Source of the DNA: Candidatus Pacearchaeota archaeon
Lineage (GTDB): Archaea; Nanobdellota; Nanobdellia; Pacearchaeales; GW2011-AR1
Length of the DNA: 43,686 nt
NCBI GenBank assembly: GCA_023133415.1
Contig: JAGLWM010000008.1
Coordinates: 1 to 43,686 of the forward strand
Reading direction: 5' to 3'
In this document: positions 16,640-24,796 of the stretch, one piece after another
Position numbering within the stretch: the stretch's first letter is position 1
Layout: each line of letters begins with the position of its first letter
The notes under the pieces: model-generated
Databases searched by the model: none
What the model saw: the letters and a program-made list of their open reading frames with translations, nothing else
What the model was told of the DNA's origin: nothing
Position numbers and translations under genes: made by a program

Positions 16640-17044
16640 TCAGTGATTTAATATTAAATCTGAACTGTTAGAAAAATCATCATAAAGAGAAGACTTATTC
16701 CACTTTTCATTTTTTAATGTTCCATATATAACAAATAAAACAATTGGAGATATTAAAGTAGAACCTATTGCTAATCCTTTATAGATCCATTTTTCTTTTT
16801 GGAAAACTTCTCCTATCTTTATCTTGGTTAATTCAACACTTCTGACAAAATCACTATTTTCAAATTTTCTACCTATAGGACTATAATTAACCTTCTTAGA
16901 AAATTCCAAATCATTAATATATTTTCTTAATCCCATTGATTCAACACTTCTGACAAAATCACTATTTTCAAATTTTCTACCTATAGGACTATAATTAACC
17001 TTCTTAGAAAATTCCAAATCATTAATATATTTTCTTAATCCCAT
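16640..17044 (-). CDS. Unknown single-helix membrane protein, copy 2, with internal repeat
   Basis: A 134-residue paralogue of the 110-residue protein. Residues 1-36 (MGLRKYINDLEFSKKVNYSP...SVES) are repeated almost exactly at 37-72. The two 108-base copies are nearly identical in DNA, so the repeat is recent. A membrane segment (about 90-110, LAIGSTLISPIVLFVIYG) and the SSLYDDFSNSSDLILNH tail match copy 1. The start codon overlaps the psmA stop (TAATG), implying translational coupling to the proteasome gene. The family is unrecognised. Confidence 0.7.
   Translation of the reverse strand: MGLRKYINDLEFSKKVNYSPIGRKFENSDFVRSVESMGLRKYINDLEFSKKVNYSPIGRKFENSDFVRSVELTKIKIGEVFQKEKWIYKGLAIGSTLISPIVLFVIYGTLKNEKWNKSSLYDDFSNSSDLILNH
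16829..17044. repeat. 108-base tandem repeat
   Basis: Two head-to-tail 108-base units (16829-16936 and 16937-17044) are practically identical and encode the duplicated 36-residue N-terminus. Since 108 is a multiple of three, the frame is kept. Confidence 0.9.
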
Positions 17045-17739
17045 TACTCTAATTCCTTCCCACTCAATTTCTCAATTTTACCCTTACTTAAAATTCCGAC
17101 ATCAAATCTATCAACACTAAAATCGTCACCCTGAACTTCTTTAAAAATTTCCAAAGCTAATTTAATACCTTCGCTACTTGTCATTTCTTCTTTGTATTTT
17201 TCCCGCAATAATTTCTTAATAGCATCGTCATTCTCCCCAATCGCGTTTGCCTTATACCTCAAATAATTCCCAGTAATATCAGTCGTATACAAAACAGGCT
17301 CACCATTAAAACCAGCGAACATCATCGAAACACCAAAAGGCCTAGCTCCACCATACTGCGTAAACTGCTGCTTAACATCCGCAATGTCCCGAACAATCGA
17401 TTCAGTACTCGGCTCACTATCATAAGTAATCCTATGCTGCTGCGCCAAAACCCTAGCCTTATCAATTAAAACACGAGCATCAGAACTAATCCCCGCCGAA
17501 ACACAAATAATATGATCATCAATCTCATTAATCTTATTCGCAGACTCCTCAACAACCAAACTATCTCTCTTCCTCCTATCACTCACAATCACAACCGCAT
17601 TATCACAAACGATTCCAATCGAAGCCGAACCAAGTCGAATAGTCTTCTCCGCATATTCAACCTGCAAAATATGCCCATCAGGAGCAAACATAGTCGCCGC
17701 CCGATCATACCCCATCTGCTGATGCTGAATATCTTCCAT
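17044..17739 (-). CDS. psmA: Proteasome subunit alpha
   Basis: An alpha-ring subunit of the 20S proteasome. GYDRAATMFAPDGHILQVEY and AEKTIRLGSASIGI are the alpha-subunit signature (gate and H0 helix region), followed by DRRKRDSLV, AGISSDARVLIDKAR, TQYGGARPFGVSMMFAGF and the glutamate-rich tail. No N-terminal catalytic threonine is expected or seen. I start at ATG 17739 (MEDIQHQQMGYDR) rather than the upstream TTG because a TATA-like GGCTTAAAAG lies about 25 nt before it. It begins the PsmA-SBDS-exosome run; the beta subunit is not in this window. Confidence 0.95.
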   Translation of the reverse strand: MEDIQHQQMGYDRAATMFAPDGHILQVEYAEKTIRLGSASIGIVCDNAVVIVSDRRKRDSLVVEESANKINEIDDHIICVSAGISSDARVLIDKARVLAQQHRITYDSEPSTESIVRDIADVKQQFTQYGGARPFGVSMMFAGFNGEPVLYTTDITGNYLRYKANAIGENDDAIKKLLREKYKEEMTSSEGIKLALEIFKEVQGDDFSVDRFDVGILSKGKIEKLSGKELE

Positions 17740-17816
17740 AAAAAAATCTATTAAACCCAACTTTTAAGCCTTTCCCTTTATCTAACACAAACAAATTGCT
17801 CCCATTTATCACAGGA

Positions 17817-18107
17817 TTAATTCCCAAGAGACCTAAGTGTCCCACTAACCTTCTCAATCCTAATTCCAGCCAAAGCTAATGCCGCCCGAACCTCATCCAA
17901 CGACTTCGTCAAACAACTTCCAACAGAATAACCCCGACCTCCGACTCCCGAACCTCGAACCTCGAGATAAGCACTCTTGGCAAAACCCAAAATCCCAACA
18001 TACTCCAAAATCACAGCCTCAATCTTAGCATTTGTCGCCCTAACCAAAAAATACCTTCTCTTGTCCCGCGCCGACGGTCTAAGTTTTAACTTTTTTACTT
18101 TTACCAT
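17817..18107 (-). CDS. rnp2: RNase P protein component Pop5
   Basis: A 96-residue Pop5/Rpp14-family protein, a partner of Rpp30 in archaeal RNase P, which trims tRNA 5' ends. The opening LRPSARDKRRYFLVRA is the family hallmark, followed by a ferredoxin-like pattern ending in LTKSLDEVRAALALAGIRI and VSGTLRSLGN. The start lies within the last 29 bases of the subtilase gene. In many archaea this gene precedes psmA in the exosome superoperon, as here (78-base gap to the chosen psmA start). Confidence 0.93.
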   Translation of the reverse strand: MVKVKKLKLRPSARDKRRYFLVRATNAKIEAVILEYVGILGFAKSAYLEVRGSGVGGRGYSVGSCLTKSLDEVRAALALAGIRIEKVSGTLRSLGN

Positions 18108-20865
18108 TTTTTCTCTTCTTTTTTTTAAAGAACTTCATCCTTTTTATTTCCTTCTTTTTAATATCACGCAAAAATAAAAATACAAGAACTACAATCAAAA
18201 TTCCCCAAAACAAATCCCAATAATCCAACTCCTCTTCCTCCTCCACATCCACAACTTCCTCTTCAACAACATCCACAACTTCCTCCTCTTCCACAGCACT
18301 AACCTCAAAAACCCTCTCCTCAAAAATCCGCCTCACACTGATATTCGCCTTCCTAGACGCAATCCCATTCAACCTCACAACCAAATCATAATAACTACTC
18401 GAACTCAAATTCAACTTTATTTCTTCCCCAATCTTCAACGTCAAATAAATTGGCTCACTTTCAACAACAATATCAACAAAATCAGTTCCAACCTTTTCAA
18501 CCTTCAGACCATGTCTCCCCGACGCCAAATTAAAACTCACCTCATCCTTCACCCCGAGCAACTTATTCACACCCTTCCGAAACTCTGTCCCCTCAACAAA
18601 ATAACTTTGCGTAGTAGAGCCTCCTCCCCCGCCACTAGAAACAATAACCTCATCCGTCGTAAAGTCCTTAGAATCGTTCCCACAATTTCCAGCCTCATCG
18701 CAAGAAGTCACGACACAACTATACGAAGCCGAAGCACCCAATCCAGAAACCACAATAGAATGATTCAAGACAAGCTCACTCGAATTACTCCACGTTCCAC
18801 CACTCACCCAAACAGAAGAATTAGAACTCTCATTCGTTACCCAACTTATCGTCGCAGAACTACTAGAAGCATCAACACTCAACCCAGAAATCACTGGAAC
18901 ACTCGAATCATAAGTCAAACTATAATTAACCCCATTCCCCTCATCACTATTATTATTAAAAGCAACACAAGCCCAATCATAAACACCATCATCAAAAAAA
19001 CTATAATTAAAAATCGTAGTATTCGCAAACCCAGAAATATTTTTAATTGAAGTGTTAATCAAACTCCCAGAAGAATTCCACAAACTAAAAGTCACATTCG
19101 TCAACTCATAAGCAGCGTCGCTAAAAGAACTACAATTAAACGAAGTCTCATTAACATTAGTATAACTTCCATTCAATGGAGAATTCAAAACAACCTCAAT
19201 CCCACCAACAGTCAAACTAAAATTCGAAGAGCTACTTCCCAAATTACCCTCATCATCATAAACAAAACAATTCCAATAATATTCCCCATTCGACATATTC
19301 ACCAAATCAAAACTCGTCTCATTTTCAACCCCAGTCAAATTCCGACTACTCTCATTATAAAGAACCTCACTAGAATTCCAAATCTTAAAAGTCACATTCG
19401 CCAACTGCCAATCCGTCGCGTTACAAACAAAACTCTGATTCACACTCATATTAACATGATTATGAACAGGCGAAACAAGCGTCACATTTGGAGCAGTATT
19501 ATCCAAAGACAAAATTGCATCATAAACATTTATTCGAGAAATATTGTCAGTTACAAAGTCCAAAAAAGTACCCGTTTCATTGAGAGTATTTAAAATTTCA
19601 GTCTGATTTCTTACAGGAAACAATCCCTTTATTAATCCTATTGCTCCAGCAACAAGCGGCGTTGACATTGAAGTTCCATCCATTGATGTATAACTATTTC
19701 CAATATATGTTGACGATATATTTGAACCAGGTGCCGCAATGTCCACCCAACTACCATAATTAGAAAAAGAACTTCTATTGTCTTGACTATCTGTTGCCCC
19801 GACTGAAATTACATTGCTATACGCCGCAGGATAAACAGGTATAGAATTATTGGTATTCCCAGCAGCAGCAATTAAAATAATACCCGCATCATAAGCACTA
19901 TTAAGAGCATTATTAATAGAAGAAACATTATTAGAGCCACCGAAACTCATTGAAATAATTGTAGCATTATTATTAATCGCATAATTTATTGCATCAACAA
20001 TAGAGGACGTGGACAAACTCCCTAATCCAGAGGTATCGTTATATCCAGCTCGAAGTGGCATAATTTTACAATTCCAACAAATTCCAGCCACCCCAATACT
20101 ATTATTTGTAGACGCCGCACTAATTCCAGCACAATGTGTTCCATGCCCATGCCCATCTGATGGATCATTATCGGTAACATTACAGTCCTCTATTAAGGAA
20201 GAGCATTTTGATTCATTATTTATATCAACAAAATCATATCCCCTGCAGTCATCAACATACCCATTTGAATCATCATCTATTTCATTCAAACAATCTTCAT
20301 CAGTATTATTCCAAATATTATTTTCTAAATCTGAATGATTCCATTGAACACCCGTATCGATTATAGCAATAATTACCGATTCATTTCCAGTAGTTAAGTT
20401 CCATGCAAGTTCCGAAGAGATTTTTGGAAGATGCCATTGATTTGAATAGAATACATCATCCGGTGTTTCAAAAGTATGTAAAATATAATTTGGTTCTGCA
20501 TATTCCACATATGATAAATCAGAATATTTTTTTGCCAACTCTACAACATCTTCCGATTTATCGAATTTGATATGATGAACTTTTTGAGAAATAATTTTGT
20601 CTGATTGTATTTCTAATTTTGTATCTAAAGCTGAAAGAGTAGAAAATCCACTGGATATATAATCATCTTTATACTTAACCAAGAGTTCCCCCTCTATATA
20701 TTCTTGAGCACAAATAGATGGAACAACCAACATCAACCCACAAACCAAAAAAATCACCAGACGCGGAAAAATCTCACAACAATCCCAAATACCTAATCCT
20801 GCCCCAGAATTCAGTTTATTGAGGGTATGCCGAGCGGTCAAATACCTAACTCCCAAATCATTCAT
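18079..20865 (-). CDS. Membrane-anchored subtilisin-like serine protease
   Basis: An exported S8 peptidase. I start at ATG 20865, which overlaps the upstream Cys-rich gene by 8 bases, rather than 72 bases upstream inside it. A long signal segment (33-53, ending VVPSICAQ) is followed by a propeptide-like domain (GELLVKYKDDY). The triad is Asp170 (IIDTGVQ), His244 (GHGTHCAG) and Ser399 (GTSMSTP), with Asn337 for the oxyanion hole. After about 440 come three Ig/fibronectin-like domains rich in N-x-S/T, a GGGGG hinge, another beta domain, an acidic stretch of EEE/VV repeats, one membrane helix (DLFWGILIVVLVFLFL) and a very basic cytoplasmic tail. It probably acts at the cell surface. Confidence 0.92.
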   Translation of the reverse strand: MNDLGVRYLTARHTLNKLNSGAGLGIWDCCEIFPRLVIFLVCGLMLVVPSICAQEYIEGELLVKYKDDYISSGFSTLSALDTKLEIQSDKIISQKVHHIKFDKSEDVVELAKKYSDLSYVEYAEPNYILHTFETPDDVFYSNQWHLPKISSELAWNLTTGNESVIIAIIDTGVQWNHSDLENNIWNNTDEDCLNEIDDDSNGYVDDCRGYDFVDINNESKCSSLIEDCNVTDNDPSDGHGHGTHCAGISAASTNNSIGVAGICWNCKIMPLRAGYNDTSGLGSLSTSSIVDAINYAINNNATIISMSFGGSNNVSSINNALNSAYDAGIILIAAAGNTNNSIPVYPAAYSNVISVGATDSQDNRSSFSNYGSWVDIAAPGSNISSTYIGNSYTSMDGTSMSTPLVAGAIGLIKGLFPVRNQTEILNTLNETGTFLDFVTDNISRINVYDAILSLDNTAPNVTLVSPVHNHVNMSVNQSFVCNATDWQLANVTFKIWNSSEVLYNESSRNLTGVENETSFDLVNMSNGEYYWNCFVYDDEGNLGSSSSNFSLTVGGIEVVLNSPLNGSYTNVNETSFNCSSFSDAAYELTNVTFSLWNSSGSLINTSIKNISGFANTTIFNYSFFDDGVYDWACVAFNNNSDEGNGVNYSLTYDSSVPVISGLSVDASSSSATISWVTNESSNSSVWVSGGTWSNSSELVLNHSIVVSGLGASASYSCVVTSCDEAGNCGNDSKDFTTDEVIVSSGGGGGSTTQSYFVEGTEFRKGVNKLLGVKDEVSFNLASGRHGLKVEKVGTDFVDIVVESEPIYLTLKIGEEIKLNLSSSSYYDLVVRLNGIASRKANISVRRIFEERVFEVSAVEEEEVVDVVEEEVVDVEEEEELDYWDLFWGILIVVLVFLFLRDIKKKEIKRMKFFKKKKRKNGKSKKVKT

Positions 20866-21133
20866 CCCAAACAACCTCACACTCTCCATCAACCACCTCA
20901 CAATGTCCCGCCCCACAATCCATCGTCTCAGGCTCACAACTCATCGTACAAAATATCCCACTGCAATTCGGCGCCTCACTCTCCCAAACACACTCATCAG
21001 CATGACAACAACTCGCAGCAACACATCCCTCCTCAACCCCCCCCTCCTCAACCTCCCCAATAAACCAAAAAAATCCAACAACTAACAAAATCCCAATAAC
21101 AATAATCTCTCCAATTAACCCTCGCTTATTCAT
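20858..21133 (-). CDS. Small secreted Cys-rich protein
   Basis: A 91-residue protein beginning MNKRGLIGEIIVIGILLVVG, a signal/membrane N-terminus of the kind common in DPANN exported proteins, then an acidic linker and a compact domain with ten cysteines (SCCHADECVWESEAPNCSG, CTMSCEPETMDCGAGHC). The spacing suggests disulfides or a small metal site. It precedes the subtilase with an 8-base overlap, so the two are probably translated together; it could be a substrate, inhibitor or partner, which cannot be decided from sequence. Confidence 0.75.
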   Translation of the reverse strand: MNKRGLIGEIIVIGILLVVGFFWFIGEVEEGGVEEGCVAASCCHADECVWESEAPNCSGIFCTMSCEPETMDCGAGHCEVVDGECEVVWDE

Positions 21134-21339
21134 ACAAAATCAAATCCTATCAACATTAAAAACATTACCAAAACTCAGCCCATAGCAGAATAAGTCATAA
21201 AACCAAAGGTTTCACTAAAACCAACAACCAACAACGCAAAGCAAAGCTTCGCTCCCCCAACCAACAACCAAAAACGTAAAACTTTAGTTTTACTTTCCCT
21301 ACCAACCTTTAAAAATAACGACATCCTAACTAAATCAAG
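21134..21339. other. Intergenic region with small inverted repeats
   Basis: No gene is seen in these 206 bases. They hold repeated CCAACAACCAA words around 21220-21275, short hairpins such as AGCAAAGCTTCGCT near 21241-21251 and GTAAAACTTTAGTTTTAC near 21277-21294, and a TATA box (CCTTTAAAAATAAC) at about 21305-21317 for the RNase J gene. Confidence 0.6.
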
Positions 21340-22671
21340 ATGGTGAAGATACACACGGTTGGCGGATTCTCAGAAGTTGGAAAAAATATGGTCGTCGTAG
21401 AACTAGAAGAAGACGCATTTATATTCGACGAAGGATTCTTTCTCCCAGCAATCGTCTCAATGGAAGAAAGAGACAAAATCATGACTGAAAAACGACTAAG
21501 CTCAATCAAGGCAATCCCAGACGATTCCGCAATTCAAAAAATCAAACACAAAGTCCGAGCCCAATTCGTGTCACACGCACACCTCGATCATGTAGGTGCA
21601 ATCCCATTCCTTTCCGACAAATATAACGCCCCAATCTACGGCACTCCTTTCACTGTCCAAGTCTTAGATTCTCTCCTAGCCGACAACGACATCGTCCTAA
21701 AAAACAAAGTCTTCGCAATCAAACCAAACACCACATTCTACATCAAAGGAAAAAACAAAAAATACAAAGTCGACTTCATCAACATAACCCACTCAACTGC
21801 ACAATGCTTAATGATTGCAATCCATACATCAAAAGGCGCGATAATCTACGCAAACGATTTCAAGCTCGACGATACACCAGTCATGGGCCTAAAACCAAAC
21901 TACAAAAGACTTAGAGAAATAGCAAAAGAAGGAGTTCTAACATTCGTAGTAGATTCTCTTTATTCAGGCTCAGAAAGGAAAACACCCTCAGAAAAAGTCG
22001 CACGAGTCCTCCTGGAAGAAGTCCTCCTAACAATCCAAAACCGAAACGCAGGCATGATAGTCACAACATTCTCATCTCATATAGCAAGACTAAAGTCTAT
22101 AGTAGAATTCGGAAAAAAACTAAATCGAGAAGTAGTATTTTTAGGAAGAAGTCTTGATAAATACTCAACAGCCGCAAAAAACGCAGGACTAGCCCCATTT
22201 CTAAATAATATCGGAATTTCAAAATACCGAAGACAAGTCGAAAGAACTCTCAAAAAAATAGAAAGAAATAGAAAAGATTATCTTATTGTTTGCACTGGAC
22301 ATCAAGGCGAACCCGGATCAATTCTAGAAAGACTATCCCGCCATCAGCTCCCCTTCAAATTAAACAAAGACGACAATATCGTATTTTCATCCAGTGTTAT
22401 CCCAAGCCAAGTGAATAAAGACCAGTTTGCAAAGATGGAAGGAAGGTTAAAAAAGTCCAAACCAAGAATATTCAGAGACGCTCATGTTTCAGGACACGCA
22501 GGAAGAGAGGACCTTAGAGACATCATGCAAATCGTCAATCCTCAACACGTCATCCCAGCCCACGGAGGGTTTGATAAAACAGAACCGATGGTAGAACTAA
22601 CAAAAGAATTAGGATACAAACTTCACAAAACGTGCCATCTGATGCAAGATGGAGGCGTATTAAAATTGTAG
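21340..22671 (+). CDS. Archaeal RNase J (beta-CASP ribonuclease)
   Basis: A 443-residue metallo-beta-lactamase/beta-CASP nuclease, a 5'-3' exoribonuclease of mRNA decay and rRNA maturation. It opens with HTVGGFSEVGKNM, has the zinc motif SHAHLDHVGA (motif II), NITHSTAQCLMIAI (motif III His), and YANDFKLDD (motif IV Asp). The beta-CASP part shows VDSLYSGSERK, TTFSSHIARL, CTGHQGEPGS, VIPSQVNKDQF and the C-terminal HVSGHAGREDL and PAHGG histidines. The SGHAG form is typical of archaeal RNase J. A TATA box 25-30 bases before the ATG indicates a leaderless transcript. Confidence 0.93.
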   Translation: MVKIHTVGGFSEVGKNMVVVELEEDAFIFDEGFFLPAIVSMEERDKIMTEKRLSSIKAIPDDSAIQKIKHKVRAQFVSHAHLDHVGAIPFLSDKYNAPIYGTPFTVQVLDSLLADNDIVLKNKVFAIKPNTTFYIKGKNKKYKVDFINITHSTAQCLMIAIHTSKGAIIYANDFKLDDTPVMGLKPNYKRLREIAKEGVLTFVVDSLYSGSERKTPSEKVARVLLEEVLLTIQNRNAGMIVTTFSSHIARLKSIVEFGKKLNREVVFLGRSLDKYSTAAKNAGLAPFLNNIGISKYRRQVERTLKKIERNRKDYLIVCTGHQGEPGSILERLSRHQLPFKLNKDDNIVFSSSVIPSQVNKDQFAKMEGRLKKSKPRIFRDAHVSGHAGREDLRDIMQIVNPQHVIPAHGGFDKTEPMVELTKELGYKLHKTCHLMQDGGVLKL

Positions 22672-22985
22672 TACCCCTAGCGCCGACTCGAGAACAAGAA
22701 TTAAGCGGAGGGCTAAAAAATGCAATAGACAGAGGAGAAACACTAGCAAAAGCAAAGCAAACTTTCATTAGTGCAGGATATAAGCCAGAAGAAATTCAAG
22801 CCGCTGTAAGAAAAGTGTCATCATTAGCACAACCAATAAGAAAACCACTGGCACAAACTCCACAACAACCAACTCCAACGCCACAAAAACTCTCAAAAAA
22901 ATTCATTATCATCTTAAGTATAATCGCAGTATCAATTCTCATTATCGCAGTCGTCCTTGGTCTCTTTTGGGATACAATATTTTAA
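22632..22985 (+). CDS. Tail-anchored small protein
   Basis: A 117-residue protein whose central LSGGLKNAIDRGETLAKAKQ and FISAGYKPEEIQAAV form a short helical module seen in many small archaeal proteins. It is followed by a Pro/Gln linker and one C-terminal membrane helix (KFIIILSIIAVSILIIAVVL) with a very short tail, so most of it faces the cytoplasm. The only usable start found lies inside the RNase J end (40-base overlap), so its first 20 residues are uncertain. Its stop overlaps the next start (TAATG). Confidence 0.6.
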   Translation: MPSDARWRRIKIVVPLAPTREQELSGGLKNAIDRGETLAKAKQTFISAGYKPEEIQAAVRKVSSLAQPIRKPLAQTPQQPTPTPQKLSKKFIIILSIIAVSILIIAVVLGLFWDTIF

Positions 22986-23539
22986 TGGAAATTTATCAGC
23001 CAGCCGAAGATTCATATTTATTTGCAGATTTCCTGAAAAAATATTTTACCAAATACCAAATACCAAATACCAAATACCTAGACATCGGCACAGGCTCCGG
23101 CATCCTCGCACGAACAGCCCTAAAGTTCCTCCCCCCAAAAAATATCCTAGCTTCCGACATCAATCCAGACGCAATAAAAGCCCTCCAAAAAGAAAAATTC
23201 CAAGTCATCCAATCAGATTTATTTCAAACCCTCAACCGAACACCCAAATTTAACAAAGCTAAATTCGACCTAATTACCTTCAACGCTCCCTACCTCCCCC
23301 TAGACCCACGCGAACCAAAATCATCTCGATTAGCAACAACTGGCGGAAAGCGTGGCGATGAACTTTCTCTAAAATTCCTCAAACAAGCAAAACAACACTT
23401 AAATCCGAACGGCAAAATTTTCCTCTTAATTTCATCCCTAACTCCAATGGACAAAATAAAAAAATTCAATCCAAAAATCGTCACCAGGAAAAAAATATTC
23501 TTTGAAGAGCTTTTGATTTTAGAATTTACTTTTTCCTAA
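22985..23539 (+). CDS. HemK/Mtq2-like N5-glutamine methyltransferase
   Basis: A 184-residue SAM-dependent methyltransferase. EIYQPAEDSYLFADFL opens it like archaeal/eukaryotic Mtq2. LDIGTGSGILA is the SAM-binding loop, ASDINPDAIKA carries the acidic ribose-binding residue, and NAPYLP is the NPPY-type catalytic motif with Ala in place of the first Pro. The relatives methylate the GGQ glutamine of release factor 1; aRF1 with GGQ is encoded at 39914. Codons for TKYQIPNTKYL arise from a seven-base tandem repeat (about 23045-23079). I chose ATG 22985, since the upstream start lies within the previous gene. Confidence 0.85.
   Translation: MEIYQPAEDSYLFADFLKKYFTKYQIPNTKYLDIGTGSGILARTALKFLPPKNILASDINPDAIKALQKEKFQVIQSDLFQTLNRTPKFNKAKFDLITFNAPYLPLDPREPKSSRLATTGGKRGDELSLKFLKQAKQHLNPNGKIFLLISSLTPMDKIKKFNPKIVTRKKIFFEELLILEFTFS
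23045..23079 (+). repeat. Seven-base tandem repeat inside a coding region
   Basis: About 4.6 copies of the unit TACCAAA lie within the methyltransferase gene. Because the unit is seven bases, gain or loss of one copy would shift the frame near residue 20. Confidence 0.85.
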
Positions 23540-23587
23540 GCGAATCAGTTCATAAATCTTTAAATACAAACCCTCCTCCAAAATCCC

Positions 23588-24796
23588 ATGCAACCAAAAA
23601 CCATAAAATTCGCTCACCTAGCCGACTGCCACCTCGGAGGCTGGCGACAAGAAGAACTTCGAAAACTAAACTTTGCGTCCTTCCAAAAAATCATTGAAAC
23701 AATCATCCAACAAAATCTAGACTTCGTTCTAATCGCAGGCGATCTATTCGACTCAGCCTATCCCCCAATCGAAATCCTAAAAGAATCCTTCGCCGAATTC
23801 AAAAAACTCCACGACGCAAAAATCCCAGTATACCTAATCGCAGGCTCCCACGATTTCTCAGCCTCAGGCAAGACATTCCTCGACGTCCTAGAGAAAGCCG
23901 GCTTTTGCAAAAACGTAGAAAATTGGGAAATTCAAGAAGACGGAAAAATAAAGCTAAAACCAACATTCCACGACTCAATAGCAATCTACGGCTACCCTGG
24001 AAAAAAATCAGGAATGGAAGTGGAAGATCTATCCAAAACCTGCCTCGAATCGCTACACCCGTTCACAATCCTAATGATACACACAACAATCCAAGATGTC
24101 GTCGGAACCCTACCAATAGAATCACTAGACAAACAAAAACTCCCTCTCGCAAACTACTATGCCATGGGGCACATCCACAAAAGATTCGAAACACAAGTCG
24201 CCAACTCAAAATACGTATATCCAGGTCCAACATATCCAAACAATTTCCAAGAACTCTCCGATCTCCGACATGGCAGCTTCCAATTAGTTGAAACTGACGG
24301 CGCAAACATTAAAACTCAAAACATCCAAATTCCACTAAAAGAAGTCACAACAATCACAATCGAAATCATAAACGGTCTAACCGCAACCCAAGATATAATC
24401 GCCCAACTAGACAAATTAAACCTCCGAGATAAAATCGTTCTACTGAAACTAAAGGGAATACTAACTCAAGGAAAAACCGGAGACATAAGATTCAACGAGA
24501 TAGAAGATTTCATAAAAAAGAAAAAAGCCTTTACTTTCTTAAGAAACATATCATCAATAAAAATCCAAGCAACCGAATTTCAAATCGAATCGACATCCGA
24601 AGACAACATCGAAAAAATCGAAAACCAAATCCTCGGAGAATATTCCAAACAAAACCCAGCTGACTTCAACAAATATCTTCCTCAATTAATGTCTACACTA
24701 TCCCTAGAGAAAAATGAAGACGAAAAATCAGCAGTATACGAAGAACGCCTTCTAACCGAACTAAAAGATATCTTGGAGTTAAGCGAAGTAATATGA
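23588..24796 (+). CDS. mre11: DNA repair nuclease Mre11
   Basis: A 402-residue Mre11, the Mn-dependent nuclease of the Mre11-Rad50 complex that processes DNA double-strand breaks. Phosphoesterase motifs: HLADCHLGG (I), AGDLFDSAYP (II), AGSHDFSASG (III, Ser where GNHD is usual), ILMIHTTIQ (IV), and MGHIHKRF (V). The C-terminal third is the capping and Rad50-binding region. A TATA box (CTTTAAATAC) lies about 25 bases before the ATG. The stop overlaps the rad50 start (ATGA), giving coupled production of the partners. Confidence 0.95.
   Translation: MQPKTIKFAHLADCHLGGWRQEELRKLNFASFQKIIETIIQQNLDFVLIAGDLFDSAYPPIEILKESFAEFKKLHDAKIPVYLIAGSHDFSASGKTFLDVLEKAGFCKNVENWEIQEDGKIKLKPTFHDSIAIYGYPGKKSGMEVEDLSKTCLESLHPFTILMIHTTIQDVVGTLPIESLDKQKLPLANYYAMGHIHKRFETQVANSKYVYPGPTYPNNFQELSDLRHGSFQLVETDGANIKTQNIQIPLKEVTTITIEIINGLTATQDIIAQLDKLNLRDKIVLLKLKGILTQGKTGDIRFNEIEDFIKKKKAFTFLRNISSIKIQATEFQIESTSEDNIEKIENQILGEYSKQNPADFNKYLPQLMSTLSLEKNEDEKSAVYEERLLTELKDILELSEVI

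Larger units (their letters stand above)
16036..17115. repeat. Ancient tandem duplication (SBDS 5' end, unknown gene, psmA 3' end)
   Basis: Two copies of one unit lie side by side. Left copy about 16036-16539: SBDS codons 1-22, the SBDS promoter, an unknown gene, and the last 23 codons of psmA. Right copy about 16540-17115 has the same order. The outer ends are the intact SBDS and psmA genes; the junction in the middle fuses psmA 3' sequence to SBDS 5' sequence. The copies have diverged, and the right one gained an internal 108-base repeat. This is the exact product expected from a simple tandem duplication with breakpoints in SBDS and psmA. Confidence 0.88.

Noticed and set aside
16038-17115. 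Insertion of a mobile element carrying the unknown gene between SBDS and psmA
   Set aside because: The central psmA/SBDS junction is explained completely by tandem duplication; no recombinase, target duplication or inverted ends are present.
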